DNA from: an uncultured delta proteobacterium
Lineage (GTDB): Bacteria; Myxococcota_A; Polyangia; Polyangiales; Polyangiaceae
Assembly (NCBI GenBank): GCA_903906315.1
Contig: CAIVJW010000219.1
Coordinates: forward strand, 1-64,000
Length of the DNA: 64,000 bases
Reading direction: 5' to 3'
This document shows, in pieces, positions 29,144 to 37,090 of the stretch (the stretch's first letter is position 1; each line of letters starts with the position of its first letter). A program made the translations under genes and the position numbers. The notes under the pieces were generated by a model, which did no database searches, was not told the DNA's origin, and saw only the letters and a list, made by a program, of their open reading frames with translations.

Positions 29144-30022
29144 ATGAACGCGAACAGGCTTTTTGGTGCGGTCCTTTCGGCGGGGCTCTGCCTCGGTGCG
29201 ATGACGCACACGAGCGACGCCCTCGCGGACAAGAGCGGCAAGCCCGCCAAGAAGGAGGCGGCCCCCGCTCCGCCCGTCGATCCCCCCGACACGAAGAAGC
29301 CGATCGTGATGCCGCTCGCCGGCATCACCTGGGGCATGAGCCAGAAGCAGGTCTTCGAGGCGATCGATCGGGTGCTCGACGAGGCCTACCGGCCGCTCTA
29401 CGGCAAGGTCTCGCCGGGCGTGAAGATGAAGGCGCTCGACGCCGCGCTCGCCGAGGACAAGGACCAGTTCCGTCGCAGCCGCATCGACTTCGGCAAGCTG
29501 CCGACGGGCGTCGACGCGACGCCGCTCCGGGGCGAGTACACCTACCTGAACAAGGAGTTCATGCTCGAGCTGACCCGCGAGGGCGCCTCGAAGCACTTCT
29601 TCTTCATCCAGGACAAGCTCTGGAAGATCCTCGACGACGTGAAGCTGAGCGAGCGGAGCGTGCTCGGCGCCACGTACCAGGACGCCGTCGCCAAGCTCGC
29701 GACGACGTACGGCGTGCCGGGCCGCGTGCTCGGCGCCGACTACGAGAAGGGCCGCGCGAGCACCGAGGTCGACTGGAAGGACGCCACGACGCACCTCCGG
29801 GCCATCCAGCGCTCCGACACCGCGCTCTCGCTCGGGTACGAGGACATTGCCACGCTCGGCCTCCTGGCCACGCTGCGCACCGCCAAGCCGGAGAAGGACG
29901 ACGGCGTCGACCCGGCGGTGGCCGCGATCATGCGCAAGGGCGGCGACGACAAGGGTGGCCCTCCCAAGAAGGAGGAGCCGAGCAAGGAACCGAAGAAGGA
30001 CGGACGGAAGCCGCGCCCGTAG
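29144..30022 (+). CDS. Exported hypothetical protein with charged tail
   Basis: A 292-residue exported protein. Residues 1-28 form a signal peptide ending near DALADK. Residues 55-230 have a pattern seen in domains with an ITWGMSQKQVFEAID start, in which a GMS/GMT turn begins a repeat of helix and strands; this resembles short periplasmic repeats found in proteobacterial outer-membrane-associated proteins, though no family can be named. The last 50 residues are Lys/Pro/Glu-rich. ATG 29144 has GGAGG six to seven bases upstream. It is followed by a hairpin with T-rich tail. Confidence 0.75.
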   Translation: MNANRLFGAVLSAGLCLGAMTHTSDALADKSGKPAKKEAAPAPPVDPPDTKKPIVMPLAGITWGMSQKQVFEAIDRVLDEAYRPLYGKVSPGVKMKALDAALAEDKDQFRRSRIDFGKLPTGVDATPLRGEYTYLNKEFMLELTREGASKHFFFIQDKLWKILDDVKLSERSVLGATYQDAVAKLATTYGVPGRVLGADYEKGRASTEVDWKDATTHLRAIQRSDTALSLGYEDIATLGLLATLRTAKPEKDDGVDPAVAAIMRKGGDDKGGPPKKEEPSKEPKKDGRKPRP

Positions 30023-30050
30023 GGACGCGACGCCGGTCGGTCGAGCGGGT

Positions 30051-30082
30051 CGGGCCTCCGGGTCCGGCCCGTTCGTGTTTTG
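30051..30082 (+). terminator. Intrinsic-like terminator after exported protein
   Basis: CGGGCC (30051-30056) pairs with GGCCCG (30066-30071) around a nine-base loop and is followed by TTCGTGTTTTG. The T-run is imperfect, but position 29 bases after the stop codon fits. Confidence 0.5.
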
Positions 30083-30128
30083 TGAACGCGCTCGCGGCCA
30101 GGGCGCCAGGCGCCTGGGGGCCCGGCGG

Positions 30129-30392
30129 TCAGACGAGCGAGGCGCCCTCGGGGATGCGCACGCCGGTGGTCACGAAGACCTTGGCGTTCGGCGCGAGGGC
30201 GTGGACGGCGGGCTCGATGACGCTGCGGGTGGTCAGCGTGACGCCGGGGCAGCCGGAGCATGTACCCGACAGGTGCAACGTGACCTGGTCGGGCTCGATG
30301 CCGACGACGTGGAGCTCGCCGCCGTCGGCGCGCACGAGCGGCGCGATCACGTCGCGGCAGAGCGTGAGCAGCTGGTCAATCGTCGCAGGCAT
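30129..30392 (-). CDS. NifU C-terminal-domain (Nfu-type) protein
   Basis: An 87-residue stand-alone NifU/Nfu domain. The Fe-S binding pair is Cys45 and Cys48 in SGTCSGCPG, and the preceding VRADGGELHVV and ITLHLSG-like strands match the family. It should act as a Fe-S carrier or assembly scaffold. Its start at ATG 30392 lies inside the end of the M15 peptidase gene (17-base overlap), so expression may be coupled to it, although the functions are unrelated. No iscS/sufBCD gene is nearby. Confidence 0.85.
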   Translation of the reverse strand: MPATIDQLLTLCRDVIAPLVRADGGELHVVGIEPDQVTLHLSGTCSGCPGVTLTTRSVIEPAVHALAPNAKVFVTTGVRIPEGASLV

Positions 30393-32430
30393 CCAGTGTC
30401 CGTCCGTCGGGGCGTCGGGGGGAGCGAGGGCGACGGGCCCCCGCGTCGGCGCGTCGCGCCGAGCTCGCGCGTCGACGCACGCCGACGCCGAACAGGAGGC
30501 ACGTTAGCACGGCCACGAGCGACGAGGACGAAGCCTGGCGCGATCCCGGCAGGGCGCAACCACAACCGCCCCCCGGGTCGGCGGGCGCCTCGTCCGCTCC
30601 GTGGCCGGAGAGCCCCGACGACGGGTCGCCTTCGGGGGCCGCACCGCCCTCGCCGCCTTCGCCGGGCGCGCCGCCCGCTCCGCCGCCGCCGGACGTCGCG
30701 TCGTCACCGACGCGCAGGTAGTCGAGCTCGACCTTGCCCGGGCCAGAGTCGAAGGGGCGGAAGCGGAGCTTGGTGATGGTGCCGGTCCAGCCGGCGACCG
30801 CCGATGCATCGACCACGAGCTCGTGGAACTGGCCGTCCGCGGGCACGTCGAGCGGGATCACCTTGTCCTCACCCATCGTCGGCGATGCGTCGGTCGCGAA
30901 GTCGAGGCGCGAGGCGCCCGTGCCCCCGCTGCGCCGCGCGCGGAGCGACACGAACGGGCGGGCCGCGGCGGGAAAGGAGGTGTCGGGGCCGATCGCCGCG
31001 GGGCCCGGCGCGTCCGCGTCGAGGACGAGCACCTTGCCCTGCGCGTCCGGCGTGAGGGTGGCGCCCCCCTCGGCCGTGAAGCCCTCGAGGACGCCGCCGT
31101 CCCACTCCCAGCGCGTGTGGCTGTACACGTCGAGGGCGCCGCGCGCCTCGAGCACGCCGCCGCCGGACGTCTGCGAGCCGTCGTTCGTGGGCGCGTCGCC
31201 GAAGCCGGCCTGGTGGTACCGGTCGTCGACGTCGGCGACCCAGAACCGGACCTCCGGGGCTGCGGAGAGGCCGATCGAGTACTGAGCCGCGGAGAACGTG
31301 AGCGTGACGCGCTTGGTCTCGCCGGGCGAGAGCTGCCCGAGCTTCAGGGTGAACGAGGAGCCCGGAGGCGTGCCGTGCGGCGGGTTGTCGGGGCTCGAGC
31401 TCGCGTCGTTCTCGGTGAACGTGCCCGGATGCTGCCAGTCGCTCTCGACCAGGTAGTCGATGGACGCGATCCAGGGCGATCCCACCGAGACGCCGACGTT
31501 CACGACCTTCGCGGCGGAGTCGCCCTGGTTCAGGACCGAGAGGGCCGCGTGGTGGACCTCGCCCTCGAACGCGTCGGGGACGCCCTTCGAGCCGTGATCG
31601 CCGAAGAAGTCCTTCGCGTCGAGCAGCGAGAGAGAGGGCCAGACGTCCGGGGCCCCGGCGGGCGGCGGGCCGCCGCAATTGGCACCCTTCGCGAAGCCCC
31701 CGGCGGGCGACTTCTCGATGCGCGCCTGCGTCTGCGGGCCATAGACGCCGTCCTCGTCGATCGGGTCTCCGGGGTTGTTCGAGTTCCAGAGCTGCTGGAA
31801 GGCGAGAACGTCCGTGCCCTTGTGAACGACCGCGTCCGGCCCGGCGTAGTCGAAATGCACCGGATCGGCGCCGCCGTACCATTGAAAGCCCTCGGCCTCG
31901 AGCGCGGCCTGCCAGGTGCCGTGCTCGGAGACGTCGAGGGCGAGGCCGGTCTCGTGGTTCGAGTTGCCGGGCTTGGCGGCGAGGCCGATGCCGCACTGCT
32001 GGTTCTGGTACCAGCGATAGAGCATGTACTGCTGCACCACCGTGCGGAGCATCGAGTTGACCGTCATGGTCGTCCCGGGGTGCTTCTTCGCCGCGGCCAC
32101 GAAGGCGTCGCGCGCCGGCTGCTCGAGGTAGGCGAAGACGGCCGCGCCGAAGTCCACGTTCGGCTGGGCCGGGACCGCGACATACGCGCCGGGAGTGGCG
32201 CAGTCGGCCTGCTCGACGACCTGCTGGGCGAGGGCCTTCACGCTCGCGGTGGAGCAACCGTTCTGCACGGCCTCGGCGACGGTCTCGGCCTGAATGGCCT
32301 CGCCGACCGGCTCGGGGCCGTCGGGCTCCCCTCCCGGCGCGCCCCCGCAGCCCGAGAGCGCGAGCGCGGCGACGAGGGCCTGGACGGCGCCGGTCCGCCG
32401 GTCAATCGAGCGTCTTGCAGTCGGCCGCAC
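30376..32430 (-). CDS. Secreted M15 (VanY-like) D,D-carboxypeptidase-family protein with MYXO-CTERM-like tail
   Basis: A 684-residue exported protein. The N-terminus carries a lipobox (ALSGC, Cys28). The M15 peptidase core shows NSNHETGLALDV (His159, Asp166) and ADPVHFDY (Asp189, His192), the zinc and catalytic residues of VanY-like D-Ala-D-Ala carboxypeptidases. A PG_binding-like segment FQQLWNSNNPGDP...DGVYGPQT follows (residues 210-240), then two beta-sandwich domains. The end has GGGCGCALPGS, a hydrophobic helix and an Arg cluster, matching MYXO-CTERM, followed by an extra basic tail of about 25 residues. GTG 32430 overlaps the upstream gene by 29 bases. Peptidoglycan is the likely substrate. 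Confidence 0.82.
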   Translation of the reverse strand: MRPTARRSIDRRTGAVQALVAALALSGCGGAPGGEPDGPEPVGEAIQAETVAEAVQNGCSTASVKALAQQVVEQADCATPGAYVAVPAQPNVDFGAAVFAYLEQPARDAFVAAAKKHPGTTMTVNSMLRTVVQQYMLYRWYQNQQCGIGLAAKPGNSNHETGLALDVSEHGTWQAALEAEGFQWYGGADPVHFDYAGPDAVVHKGTDVLAFQQLWNSNNPGDPIDEDGVYGPQTQARIEKSPAGGFAKGANCGGPPPAGAPDVWPSLSLLDAKDFFGDHGSKGVPDAFEGEVHHAALSVLNQGDSAAKVVNVGVSVGSPWIASIDYLVESDWQHPGTFTENDASSSPDNPPHGTPPGSSFTLKLGQLSPGETKRVTLTFSAAQYSIGLSAAPEVRFWVADVDDRYHQAGFGDAPTNDGSQTSGGGVLEARGALDVYSHTRWEWDGGVLEGFTAEGGATLTPDAQGKVLVLDADAPGPAAIGPDTSFPAAARPFVSLRARRSGGTGASRLDFATDASPTMGEDKVIPLDVPADGQFHELVVDASAVAGWTGTITKLRFRPFDSGPGKVELDYLRVGDDATSGGGGAGGAPGEGGEGGAAPEGDPSSGLSGHGADEAPADPGGGCGCALPGSRQASSSSLVAVLTCLLFGVGVRRRASSARRADAGARRPRSPRRPDGRTLDACDD

Positions 32431-33319
32431 AGCCGTCTCCTCCCTGGGTGTTGCCGTCGTCGCACGCCTCGCCGCCGTCGACGACGCCGTCGCCGCAGAA
32501 TGGAATGGTGCAGTCGGTGCGGCACGCGGAGGCCGCCCCGAGCGAGGTGATGGTGACCGGCTGATCGAGCGCGAGGTCGTGGCGCAGCTCGTCCGAGTCG
32601 ACCCACACGAAGCGCAAGATACCCTGCAGGAAGGTGGGAGTGACCGTCACGGACCACGCGCCCGGGAACGGCAGGCCCGAGAGGACGCCCCCGTCGGAGC
32701 TGTGGATGAAGTGCCAGTCTCCGCGAGCGGTCGTGGGCGAGTCCTTGAAGAGCTCCTGGGCGTCGTCATCCGCGACGGAGACGAAGGTCGCCTCCGGCAG
32801 GCCCTCGAACGACATGCGGGCGCGCCCCTCGGGCTGGTCCTCGCCGCTCGTGATCTGGTCGATGCCGTGATTGGCAAACAGGCTGAGCAGGCCCGTCGAG
32901 GTGTCGCGGTAGAGGTAGAGGCGGCTCTCGCCGAGGGCCTCGATCAGGGTGTGGCCGCTGCCGTCCTGGTACGAGTAGAAGAGCGCCGCGTCGCCGACGC
33001 GGTCGAGCGGCCTCACGGCGGCGGAGAAGGCGCCTTGGGCGACGCGGAGCGCGGGGGTGTCGAGGTTCTCGGGGCCGAGATCGCAGTCCTCGCCGGGGCC
33101 GAGGAGGCCGTCGCCGCAGACCGAAGGGAGCTGGCCGCCGGCGCCGCCGGTCGCGACCACGCCGCCCGATCCCCCGTGGCCGCCCGCGCCCTGCCCGCCC
33201 TGGCCCGCGCCGCCCGCCGAGGTCGCGACGGTCACCGCGTCGGCGCCGTACAGGCTCGATCGGCCGCCGCAGCCGATCGCGACGACCGAGGCCACGAAAG
33301 GAGCCAGCCAGCGCTTCAT
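32402..33319 (-). CDS. Lipoprotein with DUF4215 Cys-rich repeats
   Basis: A 305-residue lipoprotein with lipobox VAIGC near residue 16 and a Gly-rich linker. Two DUF4215-type motifs flank the body: CGDGLLGPGEDCDLG near residue 70 and CGDGVVDGGEACDDGN near the end, closing with GCAADC. Between them is a beta-rich domain with FYSYQDGSG and LYLYRDTS. ATG 33319 is preferred since it places the lipobox correctly; an upstream ATG adds an unlikely leader. It is likely displayed on the cell surface; role unknown. It overlaps the M15 peptidase gene and may share its transcript. Confidence 0.8.
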   Translation of the reverse strand: MKRWLAPFVASVVAIGCGGRSSLYGADAVTVATSAGGAGQGGQGAGGHGGSGGVVATGGAGGQLPSVCGDGLLGPGEDCDLGPENLDTPALRVAQGAFSAAVRPLDRVGDAALFYSYQDGSGHTLIEALGESRLYLYRDTSTGLLSLFANHGIDQITSGEDQPEGRARMSFEGLPEATFVSVADDDAQELFKDSPTTARGDWHFIHSSDGGVLSGLPFPGAWSVTVTPTFLQGILRFVWVDSDELRHDLALDQPVTITSLGAASACRTDCTIPFCGDGVVDGGEACDDGNTQGGDGCAADCKTLD

Positions 33320-33387
33320 CGGGGGGATGATACGCGGCGCGCGCGCGGCGCCGACGGACAAATCGCCGGGCCGATCGCGGCGGGCGA

Positions 33388-34242
33388 TCAGATCTCCGAC
33401 ATGATCACGGCGACCCCGGTGTCCGCCGCGAGGTCCGGCGTCCGTGACGCGGCGACGCCGTACATGCGGCCGGTGATCTCGACGCGGCCGCGCCAGGGGG
33501 CGGAGGCCGCCTTGCCGAGGAGGTCGAGCTTCTCGAGCGCCGCGGCGTCGATGTCGGGCGTGAGCGGCGCGCCGTAGACCTTCGCGCCCTTCAGGGCGAA
33601 GGCGTAGAGCAGCGGCGCCGGCCGCCCGCTCTGCTTCGCGGCCTCGACGACGTCGCGCTTCGCGGTCTCCTCGAGGTGGTAGGCGAAGCGGCGAAACGAC
33701 CAGCCGGTCACGAAGAGGCCCTTGAGATCGCCCTTCGGGTCCTTCACCGCGTGCGCGACGACCCAGTTGTGGTCGGGGCCGCTGCGGACGCCACGCATCT
33801 CGGGCATTTCGCCGAAGATCTCGACGACCCCGCTCGACGGGTCGAGGGCCTTCTTCAGGGGCGGGAAGGCCGCGAAGACCGAGTGGTGGGCGAGGAGATC
33901 GGGGTCGGCCTCGCTGCGCTGGACGACGCCGCTCGGGTCGGCGAAGGAGAAGAACGTGCTCTTGGCGACGGCGAGGTCGAGCACGGCCGCGCGCGCGGCG
34001 GCGATGGCGCGCTGGAGCGCGGCCGGGTTCGCCCCGGGGTCGGCGTCGACGAGCCCGCCTAGCTTGGCCGCGCCGATCGGCAGGCCGCGGCGCACCTGCG
34101 CGGCGTCCGCCGTCACGACCGGCACGAGCTTCGCGCAGGCGTCGGCGGCCTTCTGCTCGGAGAGCTTGCCGCCGTCGTCGCAGGCGGAGATCGCGGTGGC
34201 GGCGAGCGCGAGAGCGATCGAAGGGGCGGATAGCGAGCGCAT
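33388..34242 (-). CDS. Periplasmic lipoprotein, possibly Cache-like sensor domain
   Basis: A 284-residue lipoprotein with a lipobox ending AISAC near residue 21. The mature part has a long N-terminal helix (RAIAAARAAVLDLAVAKST), then a PAS/Cache-like alternation: DPSSGVVEIFGEMPEMRG, NWVVAHAVKDPKGDLKGLFVTGWSF, cut into segments here, and a helix. This looks like the extracytoplasmic sensor fold of chemoreceptors, but without a membrane-spanning signalling part. ATG 34242 shares one base with the OmpA gene stop (TGATG). It ends a three-gene operon. The assignment is tentative. Confidence 0.65.
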   Translation of the reverse strand: MRSLSAPSIALALAATAISACDDGGKLSEQKAADACAKLVPVVTADAAQVRRGLPIGAAKLGGLVDADPGANPAALQRAIAAARAAVLDLAVAKSTFFSFADPSGVVQRSEADPDLLAHHSVFAAFPPLKKALDPSSGVVEIFGEMPEMRGVRSGPDHNWVVAHAVKDPKGDLKGLFVTGWSFRRFAYHLEETAKRDVVEAAKQSGRPAPLLYAFALKGAKVYGAPLTPDIDAAALEKLDLLGKAASAPWRGRVEITGRMYGVAASRTPDLAADTGVAVIMSEI

Positions 34243-35444
34243 CAGAAGGCCTCCGGCGTGACGAACACCACCTCGACGCGGGCGTTGCGCGCGCGGTCGC
34301 GGCCCCGCGGGTCGACGACGGGAGCGCGAGCGCCCGCGGCGACGACCTCGACGCGTTCGACCCGCTGGGCGCGCAGGACCTTGGCGACCGCCTCGGCGCG
34401 CGCGGCCCCTTCGGCGCGGTCCTTGTCGGTCGGATCCTTGTCGGTGTGGATCACGACCTCGACCGGGAAGGCCGGGTGCGCGGCGGCGACCCGACCGAGC
34501 GCGGCGAGGCGGGACTCCCCGTCCTTCGTGAGCGACGCGCCCTTCCACGCGCCGCGGATCGTGACCACGACGCCCCGGTCGTCGCGCGACGGGCTCCACG
34601 AGCCGGCCGCGGAGAGCTCGGTCAGCAGCGCGTCGCCGGCGCCGGGCGCCTTGCCCACCGGCGTGCCCGCGCGGCGGGCGAGCGTGAGGGCCGCGAGGCA
34701 CCGCGCGCGCGCCCGGGTGGCGTGGTCGATCGGCGCCGAGCCCTTGGGGGCGGCGAGGTCGGCCTCGAGGCGCAGGGCCTCGGCGCTCGCGGCCTCGAGA
34801 TCGGCGGACGGGTCGGCGGCCTTCGCGGCGGGCGCGGCCGACGCGGGCGGGGCCGACGCGGGCGGCGGCGTGGGCGAGGCGGCGAGGAGCTTCGCGGCGC
34901 CGCAGAGCATGCGGGCCTCGAGCGCGAGCGCGCGCGCGGCGGCGAGGCGAGCCGTCTCGCGGGCCGGGTCCGCGGGGCCGGAGGGCACGACCGCCTGGGC
35001 GTCGCGCGCGACCTTCACCTTGATCTCGATCGCATCCGCCTCGGCCGCGACGCGGAGCTGCTCGCCGTCGAGCGTCGCGGCCTCGGGGTCGAGCGCCGCC
35101 ACCTTGGCCTGCGCGTCGGCGGCACCCTGGTCGGCGCGCGCGATGCGGGCGAGCGCCGCCGCGTGGGCGTAGGCAGCGATGGCGCGCTCGCCGAGGATCT
35201 GCGCGCTGGCGAGGTCGCCCGCGTCCGCCGCGGCGCGCGCCTCGGCGCGGAGCTTCTCCCCGTGCAGGAAGGCCTGCGGCGCGAACGTCCTCGCCTCCAC
35301 GGCGCCGGCCCCCTTGCCCACCTCGTCGGCCTGCGAGAGCACGGCGGGCCTGGGCACCGGCGCGCAGCCGCCGAGGGGCGCCGCGACGGCGACCCCGATC
35401 GCGGCGACGATCGCGGCGCGCGACCAGCGGAGACGCGCGATCAC
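34242..35444 (-). CDS. OmpA/MotB-domain lipoprotein
   Basis: A 400-residue lipoprotein; lipobox PLGGC near residue 26. Residues 45-260 are Ala-rich helices, probably a coiled coil. The C-terminal 110 residues are an OmpA-like peptidoglycan-binding domain: LTKDGESRLAALGRVAAAHP, VEVVIHTDKD, AEAVAKVLRAQRV and RARNARVEVVFV, where RNxRVEV is the diagnostic end. It probably tethers the outer membrane to the cell wall. GTG 35444 overlaps the upstream gene stop (GTGA), and the stop touches the next start, so all three genes are coupled. Confidence 0.85.
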   Translation of the reverse strand: MIARLRWSRAAIVAAIGVAVAAPLGGCAPVPRPAVLSQADEVGKGAGAVEARTFAPQAFLHGEKLRAEARAAADAGDLASAQILGERAIAAYAHAAALARIARADQGAADAQAKVAALDPEAATLDGEQLRVAAEADAIEIKVKVARDAQAVVPSGPADPARETARLAAARALALEARMLCGAAKLLAASPTPPPASAPPASAAPAAKAADPSADLEAASAEALRLEADLAAPKGSAPIDHATRARARCLAALTLARRAGTPVGKAPGAGDALLTELSAAGSWSPSRDDRGVVVTIRGAWKGASLTKDGESRLAALGRVAAAHPAFPVEVVIHTDKDPTDKDRAEGAARAEAVAKVLRAQRVERVEVVAAGARAPVVDPRGRDRARNARVEVVFVTPEAF

Positions 35445-36193
35445 TTGGCCACCTTCTTCTTCGCGGGCGCCTTCGCGGGCTTGCCTGCGCCCCCGGGTCG
35501 ACGTTCGCCGCCCTGCTTCTTCGCGCCGGGCGCGGTGCGCGCGTCCTCCTGATCGGCGGCGGCCTTCGCCGCGTCGCGCGCTTCGGTCTCGGCGCGATCG
35601 AGCTCGGCGGCGGCGCGGGCTCGCCGGGCCTGCGTCTCCGCGAGCAGCGCGCGGGCGCGCTCGACCTGCGCCTCGAGCTTTCGGGCCTTGTGCTGTTCGG
35701 CGCCGGCCGCGTCCTCGGCGGCGACCGCGCGCAGGAGATCGCGCGCCATCTCGGACCACTCGAGCGCGAGCCCCGCGAGCTCACCCGCGTGCTTCACGTC
35801 GCCCGAGGTGCGCGCGCCGCGGGCCCGCTCGAGCGCCTCGCGCGCCCGCCGCACGGGCTCGGCGACCACCTTCGCGGCGCGCCCTTCGGCCCCCGGCAGG
35901 GCCGGGAGCGCGTCCTTCGCGGACGGCGCGGCGCCGGCGGGCTTGCGCTGGTCGAGGTCCTTCACCTTCGCGTCGACGTCGGCGATCACCTTCTCCGCGG
36001 TCGCGCCGTCGCCGGGAGGCGAGGGCGGCGTCGGCGCGGAGGAGATCGGCTCGTGGAGGCCGTGCGCCCGGGCGGGCGCGGCCGCGGAGAGCCCGCAGGC
36101 GAGGACGATCGCGGCCGCCGTCCGGGACGCGAGGCCGGTGCGCCGACCGATCGGCTGCGCGGCGGAGGCCGAGGGAGGGGTCGTGGGACGCAC
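35441..36193 (-). CDS. Exported coiled-coil protein
   Basis: A 250-residue protein with an N-terminal hydrophobic stretch (IVLACGLSAAAPARAHG) that is most likely a signal peptide, although a Cys lies inside it. Residues 60-220 are Lys/Glu/Ala/Arg-rich helices with heptad spacing (ERARALLAETQARRARAAAELDR type), and the end is Lys/Pro-rich. GTG 36193 starts a coupled operon with the OmpA lipoprotein and the Cache-like lipoprotein. The shared helical nature with the OmpA protein suggests the two form a periplasmic complex; this is inference. Confidence 0.65.
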   Translation of the reverse strand: MRPTTPPSASAAQPIGRRTGLASRTAAAIVLACGLSAAAPARAHGLHEPISSAPTPPSPPGDGATAEKVIADVDAKVKDLDQRKPAGAAPSAKDALPALPGAEGRAAKVVAEPVRRAREALERARGARTSGDVKHAGELAGLALEWSEMARDLLRAVAAEDAAGAEQHKARKLEAQVERARALLAETQARRARAAAELDRAETEARDAAKAAADQEDARTAPGAKKQGGERRPGGAGKPAKAPAKKKVAK

Positions 36194-36251
36194 GGACGCG
36201 AGGTAGCAAAGCGCGTCCGCGCGAGCAAGGGCGAGGCCGGAGGCAGCGCGA

Positions 36252-36647
36252 TCAGCGATCGGCGAGCAAGGCGTCGATGGCCGCGTCGATCGCGCGGACG
36301 TCGGCCTCGTCGCCGCCGATGCGCACGACGCGCACGGCGCCGCGGCGGTCGAAGACGAACGTGGTCGGCAGCTCGGCGCCGACGCGCAGCGCGCCGCGCA
36401 CCTGGCCCTCGGCGTCGACGACGTTGGGATAGGTGACGCCGAGCTGCTTCACGAGGTCCTGGACGAGACCGGGATTGTCGTCGGCGGCAATGCCAATCAC
36501 CGAGAAGCCGGCCGACTGCTTGTCTCGAAAGAGGGCCTGGAGGTGCGGCATCTCGGCGAGGCAGGGCTTGCAGCTCGACTGCCACACCTCGACGACGGTG
36601 ACCTTGCCGGGGGTCGGGAGGGAGACCATCGCGCCGTCGAGGGACAT
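36252..36647 (-). CDS. Thioredoxin-like (TlpA/ResA type) protein, start uncertain
   Basis: A 131-residue thioredoxin-fold protein from ATG 36647. The redox pair is Cys26-Cys29 in WQSSCKPC, and the cis-Pro region is LPTTFVFDRRG. It should act as a thiol-disulfide oxidoreductase. The same frame stays open upstream to beyond 36758 and reads FAVALTRTLALPACGAA, a good signal-peptide hydrophobic core with a lipobox at a Cys near 36716. This implies a lipoprotein with a longer N-terminus, but no ATG, GTG or TTG precedes the core closely. Either a rare start is used, or the upstream part is degenerate. Confidence 0.75.
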   Translation of the reverse strand: MSLDGAMVSLPTPGKVTVVEVWQSSCKPCLAEMPHLQALFRDKQSAGFSVIGIAADDNPGLVQDLVKQLGVTYPNVVDAEGQVRGALRVGAELPTTFVFDRRGAVRVVRIGGDEADVRAIDAAIDALLADR

Positions 36648-36851
36648 CTCCTTGCGGGGAGCGGGCGTCTGGGCGACGAGCGGGTGCGGCTCGGTGGAGA
36701 GCGGGGCGGCCCCGCAGGCGGGGAGCGCGAGGGTGCGAGTCAGGGCGACGGCGAACAGGCGGGGCGGCGTCGGGGGCGAAGGTACGGGACGGCGCGGGGC
36801 GGTGCGAAGCGCGGCGCGTGGGGGCGGCGCCTGCGCGGCGTCGCGTCGCAG

Positions 36852-36974
36852 GGCGATCCGTTCGTCGAGGTGTGGCGGCGCGACGGGGAGTCGTGGCGAC
36901 CTGCCGAGTACGGGCCGGGCGAGACGGTGAAGCTCGGGTCGATCGAGGCGGAGCTGAGCGTCGACGAGCTGTAG
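36852..36974 (+). pseudogene. C-terminal remnant of a Uma2 (DUF820) family protein
   Basis: Forty codons ending at TAG 36972-36974 read GDPFVEVWRRDGESW then PAEYGPGETVKLGSIEAELS, ending VDEL. This matches the end of Uma2/DUF820 restriction-like nuclease proteins, whose usual length is near 190. The catalytic PD-(D/E)XK part is absent and the upstream frame is Arg/Gly shadow. It is therefore most likely a truncated remnant. Uma2 genes are abundant in cyanobacteria and some myxobacteria. Confidence 0.5.
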
Positions 36975-37090
36975 GCGCGGGGGGTCGAGGGGCAGGGGGA
37001 CGCGGGCGGGTGCCGCGACCCGGGCCGCGCGATCTGCGACGCGCTCTCTGCCGCCGCGGGCGCCGGAACGCCCGCGCGCGCTCGATCAGG

